DNA from: Firmicutes bacterium UBA994
GTDB lineage: Bacteria > Bacillota > UBA994
Assembly: GCA_002292025.1 (NCBI GenBank)
Contig: DBBC01000080.1
Location: forward strand, 1 to 13,003
Length of the DNA stretch: 13,003 nt
Direction of reading: 5' to 3'
Shown here: positions 6,175 through 13,003 of the stretch, one piece after another
How positions within the stretch are numbered: position 1 is the stretch's first letter
Layout: the number at the start of each line of letters is the position of its first letter
Translations under genes and position numbers: made by a program
The notes under the pieces: model-generated
Told to the model about the DNA's origin: nothing
The model's input: the letters and a program-made list of their open reading frames with translations, nothing else
Database searches by the model: none

Positions 6175-7996
6175 AGTTATCGGTATTGACCTTGGCACCA
6201 CTAATTCTGTGGCAGCCTATCTGGAGGGCGGCGAGCCTGTAATCATCCCTAACGCCGAAGGAGGGCGCCTGACTCCCTCCGTAGTCGGTTTCTCTAAAAC
6301 AGGGGAGCTGCTGGTAGGGGCTATTGCCAAGCGGCAGGCCATCAGCAATCCGGACCGCACAGTTTCGTCCATTAAACGCCACATGGGCACAAACCATAGG
6401 GTGCGCATTGACAAAAAAGAGCACACACCGCAAGAAATATCGGCCATGATTCTGCGCAAGCTAAAGCAGGACGCGGAAGCGTATCTTGGCACCACGATCG
6501 AGAAAGCCATTATTACCGTACCGGCATACTTTACGGATAGCCAGCGGCAGGCCACCAAGGACGCGGGCACCATCGCCGGGCTGGAAGTGCTGCGGATTAT
6601 CAACGAGCCGACTGCTGCCGCGCTGGCTTACGGTCTCGACAAAGGACAAGATCATACCATCTTGGTTTTTGACCTAGGCGGCGGCACCTTTGATGTTTCT
6701 ATACTAGAGTTAGGAGATGGGCTGTTTCAAGTCAAGGCTACTTCCGGCAATAACAAGCTCGGCGGCGATGACTTTGACCTAAGAGTGCAGGAGTTTTTAA
6801 TTAAAGAGTTTAAGCGTGACACAGGGCTAGATCTTAGCCGCGACAAAATAGCTGTGCAGCGCCTGCGTGAGGCTGCGGAAAAGGCTAAGATTGAGCTTTC
6901 CACTTTACAGCAGACCAATATTAACCTGCCCTTTATTACCATGGACGCAGAAGGGCCTAGGCACTTAGACATCACCATGACCCGCGCCAAATTTGACGAG
7001 CTGACGGCTGACCTGGTGGAATTAACTATGGGGCCGACCCGGCGGGCCTTGCAGGATGCCGGGCTGGAACCGGCGCAGATTGATAAAGTGATATTGGTGG
7101 GCGGTTCTACTCGCGTGCCAGCCGTACAAGAAGCTGTGCGCAAGATTACCGGCAAAGAGCCGCATAAGGGCGTAAACCCGGACGAGGTCGTAGCCCTGGG
7201 CGCGGCCATTCAAGCAGGTGTCCTGTCCGGCGACGTCAAGAACGTCGTGCTGCTGGATGTGACACCTCTGTCGCTGGGGATTGAAACGCTGGGCGGGGTC
7301 ATGACCCGCCTGATTGAGCGCAACACCACGATTCCGACTTCTAAGAGCCAAATCTTCTCCACCGCCGCGGACAGCCAGACTTCCGTAGAGATACACGTGC
7401 TGCAGGGCGAACGCTCCATGGCGCAAGACAACGTCACCCTCGGGCGCTTCACTCTAGACGGCATACCGCCCGCGCCGCGCGGCATTCCCAAAATAGAAGT
7501 TTCCTTTGACATCGACGTCAACGGGATAGTTAATGTCAAAGCCAAAGACATGGCCACCAACAAAGAACAGCGCATCACCATTACATCATCGTCAGGGCTT
7601 TCGGAACAAGACATCGAGCGCATGGTCAAGGATGCAGAGAAATACGCTGCCGAAGACGCCAAGCGCAAAGAGTTAGTCGAGGCCAAGAATAATGCCGAGC
7701 AATCGTCCTATGCAGCAGAGAAACTGCTCAAAGACCTAGGGGACAAAGCTCCGGCTGATAAGGCCGAGGCAGTTAAAGCAGCGGTAGGCGAAGCGCGGGC
7801 AGCTATCACATCCAATGATCGTGACAAGATTGTTGCGGCCACCGAAAAACTGACTGCGCTGATGAACGAGCTGTCGACTTTGCTGTATAGCCAAGCCGGC
7901 GCCGAGCACCCGGGTGAAGACAGCAGTCAAGAACACAGTCATGGTCAGCCCGAGGGGGGTACTTTTGACGCCGACTACGATGTCGACAAGAAGTAA
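6167..7996 (+). CDS. dnaK: DnaK, Hsp70 molecular chaperone
   Basis: DnaK is the ATP-driven Hsp70 that binds exposed hydrophobic segments, working with DnaJ and GrpE in the cytoplasm. The 609-residue length is usual for Bacillota, which lack a segment of the nucleotide-binding domain present in E. coli. Motifs: IGIDLGTTNS at 5-14, catalytic Lys70 in SSIKR, NEPTAAALAYG at 146-156, DLGGGTFDVS at 169-178, VGGSTRVP at 311-318, the interdomain linker at about 360-366 (VVLLDVT) leading to PLSLGIET, and the substrate-binding domain up to about 500. The helical lid follows, then a His- and acid-rich disordered tail ending DADYDVDKK, a slightly shortened form of the usual ending. It overlaps grpE by eight bases and lies 49 nt before dnaJ. 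No catalytic residue is missing. Confidence 0.99.
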   Translation: MSKVIGIDLGTTNSVAAYLEGGEPVIIPNAEGGRLTPSVVGFSKTGELLVGAIAKRQAISNPDRTVSSIKRHMGTNHRVRIDKKEHTPQEISAMILRKLKQDAEAYLGTTIEKAIITVPAYFTDSQRQATKDAGTIAGLEVLRIINEPTAAALAYGLDKGQDHTILVFDLGGGTFDVSILELGDGLFQVKATSGNNKLGGDDFDLRVQEFLIKEFKRDTGLDLSRDKIAVQRLREAAEKAKIELSTLQQTNINLPFITMDAEGPRHLDITMTRAKFDELTADLVELTMGPTRRALQDAGLEPAQIDKVILVGGSTRVPAVQEAVRKITGKEPHKGVNPDEVVALGAAIQAGVLSGDVKNVVLLDVTPLSLGIETLGGVMTRLIERNTTIPTSKSQIFSTAADSQTSVEIHVLQGERSMAQDNVTLGRFTLDGIPPAPRGIPKIEVSFDIDVNGIVNVKAKDMATNKEQRITITSSSGLSEQDIERMVKDAEKYAAEDAKRKELVEAKNNAEQSSYAAEKLLKDLGDKAPADKAEAVKAAVGEARAAITSNDRDKIVAATEKLTALMNELSTLLYSQAGAEHPGEDSSQEHSHGQPEGGTFDADYDVDKK

Positions 7997-8045
7997 GTCT
8001 GTACGATGAGTGTGCCCTGGCAAGAGCAAGGGGGGAGAGTTAGTC

Positions 8046-9176
8046 GTGGCTAAACGTGACTACTATGAGGTGCTGGGTGTTCCGCGCTCGGCCGACGAGG
8101 GTGACATAAAGAAGGCCTATCGCAAGCTTGCCCGGCAGTATCACCCTGATGTCAATCCGGGGGACGCCTCTGCGGCTGACAAATTCAAGGAAGTTACCGA
8201 AGCCTATGAGGTCTTAAGCGATACGGACAAGCGCGCCAAATTTGACCGCTTCGGTCATGCCGCGTTTGACCAAGCCGCCGGTGGCGGTCAGGGCGGTTTT
8301 AGTGGTGACTTCGGTGGGTTTGGCGGCATGGAAGACATCTTCGATATGATGTTTGGCGGGGGAGGGGGCCGGCGCCAACGCTCCGGCCCCGAGCGCGGCG
8401 CTGACCTCCAGTACGAGATGGAGCTAGATTTTGTCGAAGCCGCGCGCGGCAAAGAAGTAGAGATCGAAGTGCCGCGCACGGAGTCGTGTGACACATGTAA
8501 AGGCAGCGGCGCCAAGCCCGGCACCAAAACAGAGACCTGCTCCCAGTGCAAGGGCACAGGCCAGACTAGCTACGTGCAAAACACCATTCTCGGACGTATC
8601 AGCAGCGTGCGCACCTGCGAGCGCTGCCATGGAGCAGGGAAAATTATCCATACACCCTGTGCGTCTTGCGGCGGCAAAGGGCTTGTTCGCAAGCGCCGCA
8701 AAGTAACCGTGCGGGTACCGGCGGGGGGAGATACCGGCACGCGGCTGCGCATGAGTGCCGAAGGCGAGGCCGGCGCACGCGGTGGGCCGCCGGGGGACTT
8801 GTTCGTTGTTCTGCGCGTGCGTCCCCACCCTGTGTTTAGGCGCAACGGAGCCGATCTGCTGGTAGACCTGCATATTTCTTTCCCCAAAGCAGCTCTGGGG
8901 GGCAAGGCCGAAGTCAATCTAGTCGATAATGAAACGATAGAAATAGAAATATCACCCGGCACGCAGAGTGGTACTGTACAGCGCATCAAGGGCAAGGGCA
9001 TCACTAAGCTCGGCAGTGTGTACCGCGGGGACGTAGTGGTAACCGTGATTGTCGATACACCCAAGAAGCTCGGCGCAAAAGAGCGAGACCTGCTCAAGCA
9101 GTTAGCCCTAGCCATGGGTGAGCAGCTTGACGAGGACAAAGGCTTCTTGGGGCGCGTGCGGGACGCACTGCGCTAG
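8046..9176 (+). CDS. dnaJ: DnaJ, Hsp40 co-chaperone
   Basis: DnaJ delivers substrates to DnaK and stimulates its ATPase. From the GTG start the protein has 376 residues, normal for type I DnaJ. The J domain (1-70) contains HPD at 33-35. A Gly/Phe-rich linker spans about 79-108. The zinc-binding region has four CxxCxGxG repeats: Cys148/151, Cys165/168, Cys191/194 and Cys205/208. The C-terminal client-binding domains follow. An upstream in-frame ATG at 8010 would add 12 residues unlike any DnaJ; GTG at 8046 is chosen because it is preceded by GGGGGGAG and yields the standard opening AKRDYYEVLGV. It closes the classical heat-shock genes; prmA follows 11 nt later. Confidence 0.98.
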   Translation: MAKRDYYEVLGVPRSADEGDIKKAYRKLARQYHPDVNPGDASAADKFKEVTEAYEVLSDTDKRAKFDRFGHAAFDQAAGGGQGGFSGDFGGFGGMEDIFDMMFGGGGGRRQRSGPERGADLQYEMELDFVEAARGKEVEIEVPRTESCDTCKGSGAKPGTKTETCSQCKGTGQTSYVQNTILGRISSVRTCERCHGAGKIIHTPCASCGGKGLVRKRRKVTVRVPAGGDTGTRLRMSAEGEAGARGGPPGDLFVVLRVRPHPVFRRNGADLLVDLHISFPKAALGGKAEVNLVDNETIEIEISPGTQSGTVQRIKGKGITKLGSVYRGDVVVTVIVDTPKKLGAKERDLLKQLALAMGEQLDEDKGFLGRVRDALR

Positions 9177-9187
9177 GTGAGGGCTAC

Positions 9188-10129
9188 ATGAATACCAAAT
9201 GGATGGAGATTGTCGTTGTCACGACACAAGAGGCCAAAGAGGCGGTCGCGGACATGTTGTATTGCCGAGGAGCGACCGGTGTCATAGTCGAGGATAGCGA
9301 ACTGGCGTATGGAGCACTTGATAACGAAGACTATGCCCGTCACCTAGAACCAGACATCCCTCTGGAAGAGGTGCGCGTCACCGGCTATTTGCCGGTGGGC
9401 CAAAGCAAGGCTGCTTTGGTCGACAGCCTGCGGCAAGCGCTCACTGCTTTGGTGGAGTGCAACCTCGACGCAGGCCGCGCTGAGGTATTGATTTCTGAAG
9501 TGCAGGAAGAAGACTGGGCCACGGCGTGGAAGGCGTACTTTAAACCCCTGCGTATCGGCGAGAGGCTGGTCATCAAGCCTTCGTGGGAAGAGGTAGTTGC
9601 AGCGCCGCATGAAGTGGTGGTCGAAATAGACCCCGGCATGGCCTTCGGCACGGGCACGCACCCTACTACGGTGATGTGTCTTAAACTATTGGAAAAGACT
9701 GCCCTCGAGTCGAGGCGCGTTTTAGACTTAGGATGCGGCTCGGGCATACTCTCGTTGGCTGCGGCTAAGCTCGGGGCCGCTAGCGTGACAGGCGCGGATA
9801 GCGACCCTGTGGCGGTGGCCGTGGCGCAAGAGAATGTACGGCACAATCAGCTTGAGAGTATCGTCAAAACTGTGGAGAGCCACTTATTTTCGCACGTGAC
9901 AGGGCAGTTTGACGTGATTGTGGCTAACCTGACCGCCAAGATTATCCTCGAGGCTCTGCCTGAGGTGCCTTCGCATCTGTCGGATGGGGGGTTGTTGATT
10001 GCTTCCGGCATTATCAGGGATAAACTCCCCGCGGTAGAGTCAGCCCTCGCAGCACACGGCCTGTCTGTGCAAGAAGTGGTCTGCGAGGGAGAATGGGTGG
10101 CGCTGGTGGCCAAAGGCGGGGGACGATAG
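9188..10129 (+). CDS. prmA: PrmA, ribosomal protein L11 methyltransferase
   Basis: PrmA uses S-adenosylmethionine to methylate ribosomal protein L11. The 313-residue protein has an N-terminal substrate-recognition domain (about 1-110) including EEDWATAWKAYFKP at 107-120, a conserved PrmA element. The class I methyltransferase core starts near 140: IDPGMAFGTGTHPTT at 147-161, the SAM-binding glycine motif VLDLGCGSGILS at 178-189, the acidic residue region GADSDP at 202-207, and the catalytic-region motif VANLTAKI at 245-252. The ATG follows GGTGAGGG at 9176-9183. Placement after dnaJ and before rsmE is a widespread Bacillota arrangement. Its stop shares one base with the rsmE start. Confidence 0.97.
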   Translation: MNTKWMEIVVVTTQEAKEAVADMLYCRGATGVIVEDSELAYGALDNEDYARHLEPDIPLEEVRVTGYLPVGQSKAALVDSLRQALTALVECNLDAGRAEVLISEVQEEDWATAWKAYFKPLRIGERLVIKPSWEEVVAAPHEVVVEIDPGMAFGTGTHPTTVMCLKLLEKTALESRRVLDLGCGSGILSLAAAKLGAASVTGADSDPVAVAVAQENVRHNQLESIVKTVESHLFSHVTGQFDVIVANLTAKIILEALPEVPSHLSDGGLLIASGIIRDKLPAVESALAAHGLSVQEVVCEGEWVALVAKGGGR

Positions 10130-10857
10130 TGCCCCGCTTTTTTCTCACGGCAAAGGGCGTCATTGCCGGCCAAGCGGCGCATCACCTCATCGCGGTGCAT
10201 CGCCACGTCGTCGGCGATGTAATTGAGGTGGTGTCCGGCGGACAAGTCTTTCGCGCAGTAATTACCGGTTATAGCGCGCGCGAAGTCAGCGTAGAGCTTC
10301 AGCAGCAGCTGCCTAGCCCCGAGCCTGCTTTGAACGTAATTTTGATGCAGGGGATGACTAAGGGAGACAAGCTGGAGTTCATTATCCAGAAGGCGGTTGA
10401 ACTTGGAGTGATGCGAGTCTGGCCGGTTGCCTGCAGCCGCTCAGTAGCCGTAATTCCCCCAGCTAAAGTTACCGACCGCGTAGCTCGCTGGCAGGCTATC
10501 GCGGCCGAGGCAGCAAAGCAAAGCGGGCGGGCAGTTGTTCCCGAGATCAGTACGCCGCTTGACTTTTCTTTGGCGGTAGCTCGGGCGAGGGCTTCCTTAA
10601 AGATTGTTGCCTACGAGGGAGAGGGCGAGGGGCTGAAACAAGTTTTGCAACGGGCCGCTGTAGGCCAAAAAACGGACAGCGTGGCATGCCTAGTAGGGCC
10701 GGAGGGCGGTCTATCGATGGAAGAGGTAAAGACTGCAGTATCCTGTGGCTTTTTGCCGGTTACACTCGGCCCGAGAATCCTAAGAACGGAAACGGCGGCA
10801 CTAGCCCTAGTGAGTGCGGTAATGTACGAGCTGGCAGACTTAGGGGGAGCACAATGA
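10129..10857 (+). CDS. rsmE: RsmE, 16S rRNA (uracil-1498-N3) methyltransferase
   Basis: RsmE methylates N3 of U1498 in 16S rRNA within the small ribosomal subunit. The 242-residue protein has the N-terminal PUA-like domain starting with PRFF and containing HHLIAVHRHVVGD at 18-30, then a SPOUT domain with the deep trefoil knot: KGDKLEFIIQKAVELGV at 78-94, LVGPEGGLS at 188-196 and LGPRILRTETAAL at 213-225. The GTG start is chosen because it directly overlaps the prmA stop (TAGTG), has GGGGG about 7 nt upstream and gives the expected N-terminus; an ATG at 10093 lies inside prmA. The stop overlaps the mtaB start (ATGA), so all three modification genes are probably translationally coupled. Confidence 0.95.
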   Translation: MPRFFLTAKGVIAGQAAHHLIAVHRHVVGDVIEVVSGGQVFRAVITGYSAREVSVELQQQLPSPEPALNVILMQGMTKGDKLEFIIQKAVELGVMRVWPVACSRSVAVIPPAKVTDRVARWQAIAAEAAKQSGRAVVPEISTPLDFSLAVARARASLKIVAYEGEGEGLKQVLQRAAVGQKTDSVACLVGPEGGLSMEEVKTAVSCGFLPVTLGPRILRTETAALALVSAVMYELADLGGAQ

Positions 10858-12173
10858 CAACGGTGGGGTTTCGCACCCTAGGCTGCAAAGTGAACCAGCA
10901 GGAGACGGGCGCGCTCGCGGCGGGGTTTAACGCCGCGGGTTTTGTGGAAGTGCCCTTTTCAGAACATGCGGACGTATATGTGATTAACTCCTGCGTTGTT
11001 ACTGGCGAGGCGGAACGCAAGTCGCTTAGCCTAGCGCGTCGGCAAAAAATGCGCCATAACGAATCGATAGTCGTGTTAGCGGGTTGTTTCCCGCAGGTTG
11101 CGCTAGATAAGGCAGTACAGGCGGGCGTAGACCTGCTGGTGGGCAGCAATGACAAGGCCAAGATTGTCCAACTTGTGACAGAGCGTCTGCAAGGGAAAAG
11201 CAATGCGGCTACTTTAGTCACACCGTGGTCTGGCGACACCCCCTTTGCAGTGATTGCGGACGGCTTTAGCTCGTCGCGTGTGCGCGCCACGCTTAAAGTG
11301 CAGGACGGATGCGACCAGTACTGCGCCTATTGCATAATTCCTTACGCACGCGGGAGGGAGCGTTCTCTGGCGCCAAGGTTGGCGGTCGAGCAAGCTTGCA
11401 GTTTGGTAGCGCAAGGGTTCCGTGAGGTCGTATTGAGTGGCATTCACTTAGGCGCGTATGGGCGCGACCTTGTCCCGGCAACCAGCCTTGCTAGCCTGAT
11501 AGGTGAGCTGTCCGCAATAGAAGGTCTACAGCGCATAAGGCTAGGGTCGATAGAACCGAACGATGTTGACCAAGCGCTAGTGCGGCAGTTCAGTGAAAAC
11601 CCCAAGCTCTGCGCCCATGTGCATATGCCGTTGCAGAGCGGCAGCAATGGCGTCCTGCAGCGCATGACGCGACGCTACACGGCGGAAGAATACGTTGGCC
11701 TAGTGCATAGGCTACGTGAAGCTAACCCAAATATAGGTATTACGACCGATGTCATGGTGGGTTTCCCCGGGGAGAGCAGCGCCGAGTTTGAGGAGACCCT
11801 AGCTCTGGTTTCCCAAGTAGGGTTTTCGCGTTTACATGTCTTTCGCTACTCGCGCCGCGACGGCACACCGGCCGCCACCATGCCAAACCAAGTTGCGGCC
11901 GCGGTAAAGACCAAGCGAGCGGCTCTGTTGCAAGACCTATCTTTGGTGGAGGCCCTCAAGTTTAACCAAGGTTTGATAGGGAAGCAAGTCGAGGTGCTGG
12001 TGGAGTTTGCGGGCGATCACGAGTGCTCCGGCTACACGTCGTCCTATGTTAAGGCGCATCTGCCGCTTAGCATGGGTGCGGTAGGTGATATAGTCTCAGC
12101 CCGCGTCGTCTCAGCCACACCTGAGGGCGTACAGGCAGCAGGAGTTAGCGGCGCAGAACAGAATATACAATAA
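10854..12173 (+). CDS. mtaB: MtaB, tRNA t6A37 methylthiotransferase
   Basis: MtaB (YqeV in Bacillus) adds a methylthio group to N6-threonylcarbamoyladenosine at position 37 of tRNAs reading ANN codons. The 439-residue protein has the three-cysteine N-terminal cluster Cys11 (GCKVNQQE), Cys47 (NSCVVT) and Cys78 (AGCFPQ), and the radical SAM C-x3-C-x2-C at Cys153, Cys157 and Cys160 followed by IIPYARGRERS. HMPLQSGSNGVLQRMTRRY at 257-275 and TDVMVGFPGE at 298-307 are further family signatures. A TRAM-like RNA-binding region covers about 375-425. The GCKVNQQE form and overall fit favour MtaB over MiaB or RimO. The true start is ATG at 10854 with GGGGGAG upstream; the longer frame from 10686 runs through rsmE. 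Confidence 0.95.
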   Translation: MTTVGFRTLGCKVNQQETGALAAGFNAAGFVEVPFSEHADVYVINSCVVTGEAERKSLSLARRQKMRHNESIVVLAGCFPQVALDKAVQAGVDLLVGSNDKAKIVQLVTERLQGKSNAATLVTPWSGDTPFAVIADGFSSSRVRATLKVQDGCDQYCAYCIIPYARGRERSLAPRLAVEQACSLVAQGFREVVLSGIHLGAYGRDLVPATSLASLIGELSAIEGLQRIRLGSIEPNDVDQALVRQFSENPKLCAHVHMPLQSGSNGVLQRMTRRYTAEEYVGLVHRLREANPNIGITTDVMVGFPGESSAEFEETLALVSQVGFSRLHVFRYSRRDGTPAATMPNQVAAAVKTKRAALLQDLSLVEALKFNQGLIGKQVEVLVEFAGDHECSGYTSSYVKAHLPLSMGAVGDIVSARVVSATPEGVQAAGVSGAEQNIQ

Positions 12174-12195
12174 GCGTGAGAGTGAGGTGAAGGGT

Positions 12196-12537
12196 GTGTC
12201 TTGTGTTTTTTGTCGGATTGTGGCGCGGGAGATACCAGCGGATATTCTCTATGAAGACGAGTTTGTGGTCGGATTTCGTGACATTAACCCTGTAGCCCCC
12301 GTGCACATTTTAGTTGTCCCCAAGGCACACGTGTCGCGCATCGACGCGCCGGAAGTGTGCGACCTTAAGCTTGGCCATCATATTCTTTGCGCTATCGGCA
12401 CCATAGCGCGGCAAGAGGGGCTGCAGGAGGCCGGTTTTCGCATTGTCAGCAACGCCGGCAGGGACGGAGGACAGACCGTAGGACACCTTCATTTCCATAT
12501 CCTAGCCGGGAGACGCTTGGTCTGGCCGCCGGGGTAG
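12196..12537 (+). CDS. HIT-domain protein (HinT-like purine nucleotide hydrolase)
   Basis: Histidine-triad proteins of this branch act as nucleoside phosphoramidase or AMP-lysine hydrolases; the cellular role in Bacillota is unclear. From GTG at 12196 the protein has 113 residues, the standard size. It opens VSCVFCRIVAREIPA, with paired cysteines (Cys3, Cys6) common in the family, continues with NPVAPVHILVVPKAHV at 31-46, and ends with the catalytic triad motif GHLHFHILAGR at 96-106 (His97, His99, His101). Start choice: AGGTGA at 12185-12190 suits GTG 12196, while GTG 12187 would add three residues with a weaker site. It lies 22 nt after mtaB and probably shares its transcript. rpsU follows under its own promoter. 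Confidence 0.93.
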   Translation: MSCVFCRIVAREIPADILYEDEFVVGFRDINPVAPVHILVVPKAHVSRIDAPEVCDLKLGHHILCAIGTIARQEGLQEAGFRIVSNAGRDGGQTVGHLHFHILAGRRLVWPPG

Positions 12538-12539
12538 AG

Positions 12540-12567
12540 TTGACACCTCCGCTTGCTGTGCTACAAT
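12540..12567 (+). promoter_or_regulatory. Sigma-A promoter of rpsU
   Basis: A perfect -35 box TTGACA at 12540-12545 and a near-consensus -10 box TACAAT at 12562-12567 are separated by 16 nt. This is the best complete promoter in the window. It begins three bases after the HIT-gene stop. Transcription would start near 12574, giving a 5' leader of about 64 nt, so rpsU can be expressed independently of the heat-shock and modification genes. Confidence 0.88.
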
Positions 12568-12586
12568 AGCAATGGGTGTGGTTTCA

Positions 12587-12630
12587 AAGTCCGAGACTTC
12601 TCCGAGCGGTTGTTAGTGGCGGAGGGAGGG
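12587..12630 (+). promoter_or_regulatory. Structured 5' leader of rpsU: two tandem small hairpins next to the ribosome binding site
   Basis: AAGTC (12587-12591) can pair with GACTT (12595-12599) over a three-base loop. Immediately after, CTCCG (12600-12604) can pair with CGGAG (12620-12624). The 3' arm of the second hairpin overlaps the start of the purine-rich ribosome binding site GGAGGGAGGG (12621-12630), so folding could limit ribosome access. I do not recognise it as a named ribosomal-protein leader. The pairing is visible; a regulatory role is inference and the stems are short. Confidence 0.35.
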
Positions 12631-12637
12631 AAATTTA

Positions 12638-12814
12638 ATGTCAGAAGTTAAGATTCGCAAAGACGAAAGTCTTGACCAAGCGCTGAAGCGATTTAAGCGC
12701 CAGTGCCAGCGGTCAGGCGTGCTTTCAGAGGTGCGTAAGCGTGAGCATTATGAAAAGCCTAGTGTGCGCAGGAAGAAAAAGTCCGAAGCCGCGCGTAAGC
12801 GTAAGTTCACCTAA
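12638..12814 (+). CDS. rpsU: Small ribosomal subunit protein bS21
   Basis: A 58-residue, strongly basic protein of the bS21 family, part of the 30S platform near the anti-Shine-Dalgarno end of 16S rRNA, involved in initiation. It begins MSEVKIRKDESLDQALKRFK, with the typical S21 pattern, then RQCQRSGVLSEVRKREHYEKPS, and ends in a Lys/Arg-rich tail (RRKKKSEAARKRKF). Length and the Cys23 position (KRQCQRSG) match the Bacillota form. The ATG is seven bases after GGAGGGAGGG. rpsU after a HIT gene and the dnaK block is a recurring Bacillota arrangement. It has its own promoter upstream and a strong hairpin 26 nt after the stop. Confidence 0.97.
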   Translation: MSEVKIRKDESLDQALKRFKRQCQRSGVLSEVRKREHYEKPSVRRKKKSEAARKRKFT

Positions 12815-12840
12815 ATCCCTCTCCTATCGCTAAGTTTCTC

Positions 12841-12870
12841 AAGGGCGTTGCCGCTAGGCAACGCCCTTGT
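12841..12870 (+). terminator. Strong hairpin after rpsU, probable intrinsic terminator
   Basis: Bases 12841-12852 pair perfectly with 12857-12868, a 12-bp stem (AAGGGCGTTGCC with GGCAACGCCCTT) closed by the four-base loop GCTA. Position and strength suit transcription termination for rpsU. The following bases are not a proper T tract (TTGTGCTG), so it may be a weak intrinsic terminator or mainly protect the 3' end. It is also not followed by a T tract on the other strand. Confidence 0.65.
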
Positions 12871-13003
12871 GCTGCACACGCTAATGCTGGCCCCCTTGCT
12901 TTGGTGCGCTGCCGCGAGCAGCTCTGATGGCGAGGATGCAAAGAGGAATTTGCTGCTGAATGTTGAACAGGTTAGTGTCACTAAAGGAGCATTCCTGTAA
13001 TCA
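12871..13003. other. Right-edge non-coding stretch, possible 5' flank of a gene outside the window
   Basis: No gene can be supported here. A 38-codon frame (ATG 12884, stop 12998-13000) has no ribosome binding site and no recognisable product. AAAGGAG at 12983-12989 resembles a Shine-Dalgarno site, with no ATG, GTG or TTG at proper distance inside the window; a start just past the right edge is possible. AGGA and TCCT flank a central GCAT at 12985-12996. Confidence 0.3.

Noticed and set aside
8010..8045. N-terminal extension of dnaJ from ATG 8010
   Set aside because: The added residues do not resemble DnaJ, and GTG 8046 has a strong ribosome binding site and gives the conserved opening.
7997..8045. 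dnaK-dnaJ gap checked for a promoter, terminator or second CIRCE
   Set aside because: Only a four-base inverted repeat (TGCC-CT-GGCA) was found; no promoter boxes or CIRCE.
8424..8873. Long minus-strand open frames across dnaJ, dnaK and other genes
   Set aside because: They are shadows of strongly conserved plus-strand genes in GC-rich sequence, without own ribosome binding sites or recognisable motifs.
12884..13000. 38-codon frame starting at ATG 12884
   Set aside because: No ribosome binding site, no recognisable motif, and it begins close behind the rpsU hairpin; chance frame more likely.
12960..13003. Open frame from ATG 12960 to the right edge
   Set aside because: Only 14 codons are visible and AGAGGA is 12 bases upstream, too far for a firm call.

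Overview
The window is a gene-dense chromosomal segment with all genes on the + strand. It carries conserved housekeeping genes in an order typical of Bacillota, especially Clostridia-like lineages: lepA, hemW, hrcA, chaperonin, grpE, dnaK, dnaJ, prmA, rsmE, mtaB, a HIT-family gene and rpsU. Moderate-to-high GC, GTG and TTG starts, strong purine-rich ribosome binding sites, a perfect CIRCE operator and a short-type DnaK all fit a Gram-positive, possibly anaerobic or thermophilic, Bacillota member. No mobile elements, CRISPR arrays, tRNA or rRNA genes were seen.

Layout: (1) 1-2990 holds the translation factor gene lepA and the radical SAM gene hemW, joined by an ATGA overlap; an extended -10 box lies at the very left edge. 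(2) 2991-3091 is a control region with a sigma-A-like promoter and a perfect CIRCE inverted repeat. (3) 3092-9176 is the heat-shock operon: HrcA repressor, an archaeal-type chaperonin, GrpE, DnaK and DnaJ. (4) 9188-12173 encodes three RNA or ribosome modification enzymes (PrmA, RsmE, MtaB) in tightly overlapping genes. (5) A HIT-domain protein follows. (6) A separate promoter and a structured leader precede rpsU (ribosomal protein S21, 58 aa), which is followed by a strong 12-bp hairpin. The last ~135 bases hold no gene I can support.

The most notable item is the 510-residue chaperonin between hrcA and grpE. It is not GroEL-like. It has the signatures of the TCP-1/thermosome family, including a built-in lid segment, and matches the bacterial 'Group III' chaperonins known from dnaK operons of some Bacillota such as Carboxydothermus. 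One position stands out: in the conserved T-N-D-G motif, whose Asp (GroEL D52 equivalent) takes part in ATP hydrolysis, this protein reads T-N-A-G. That could mean a slow or altered ATPase cycle.

The genes fit together as a protein-quality and translation block. CIRCE/HrcA would control the chaperone genes. DnaK, DnaJ and GrpE form the Hsp70 cycle and the chaperonin a folding chamber. PrmA, RsmE, MtaB, LepA and S21 all act on the ribosome or tRNA.
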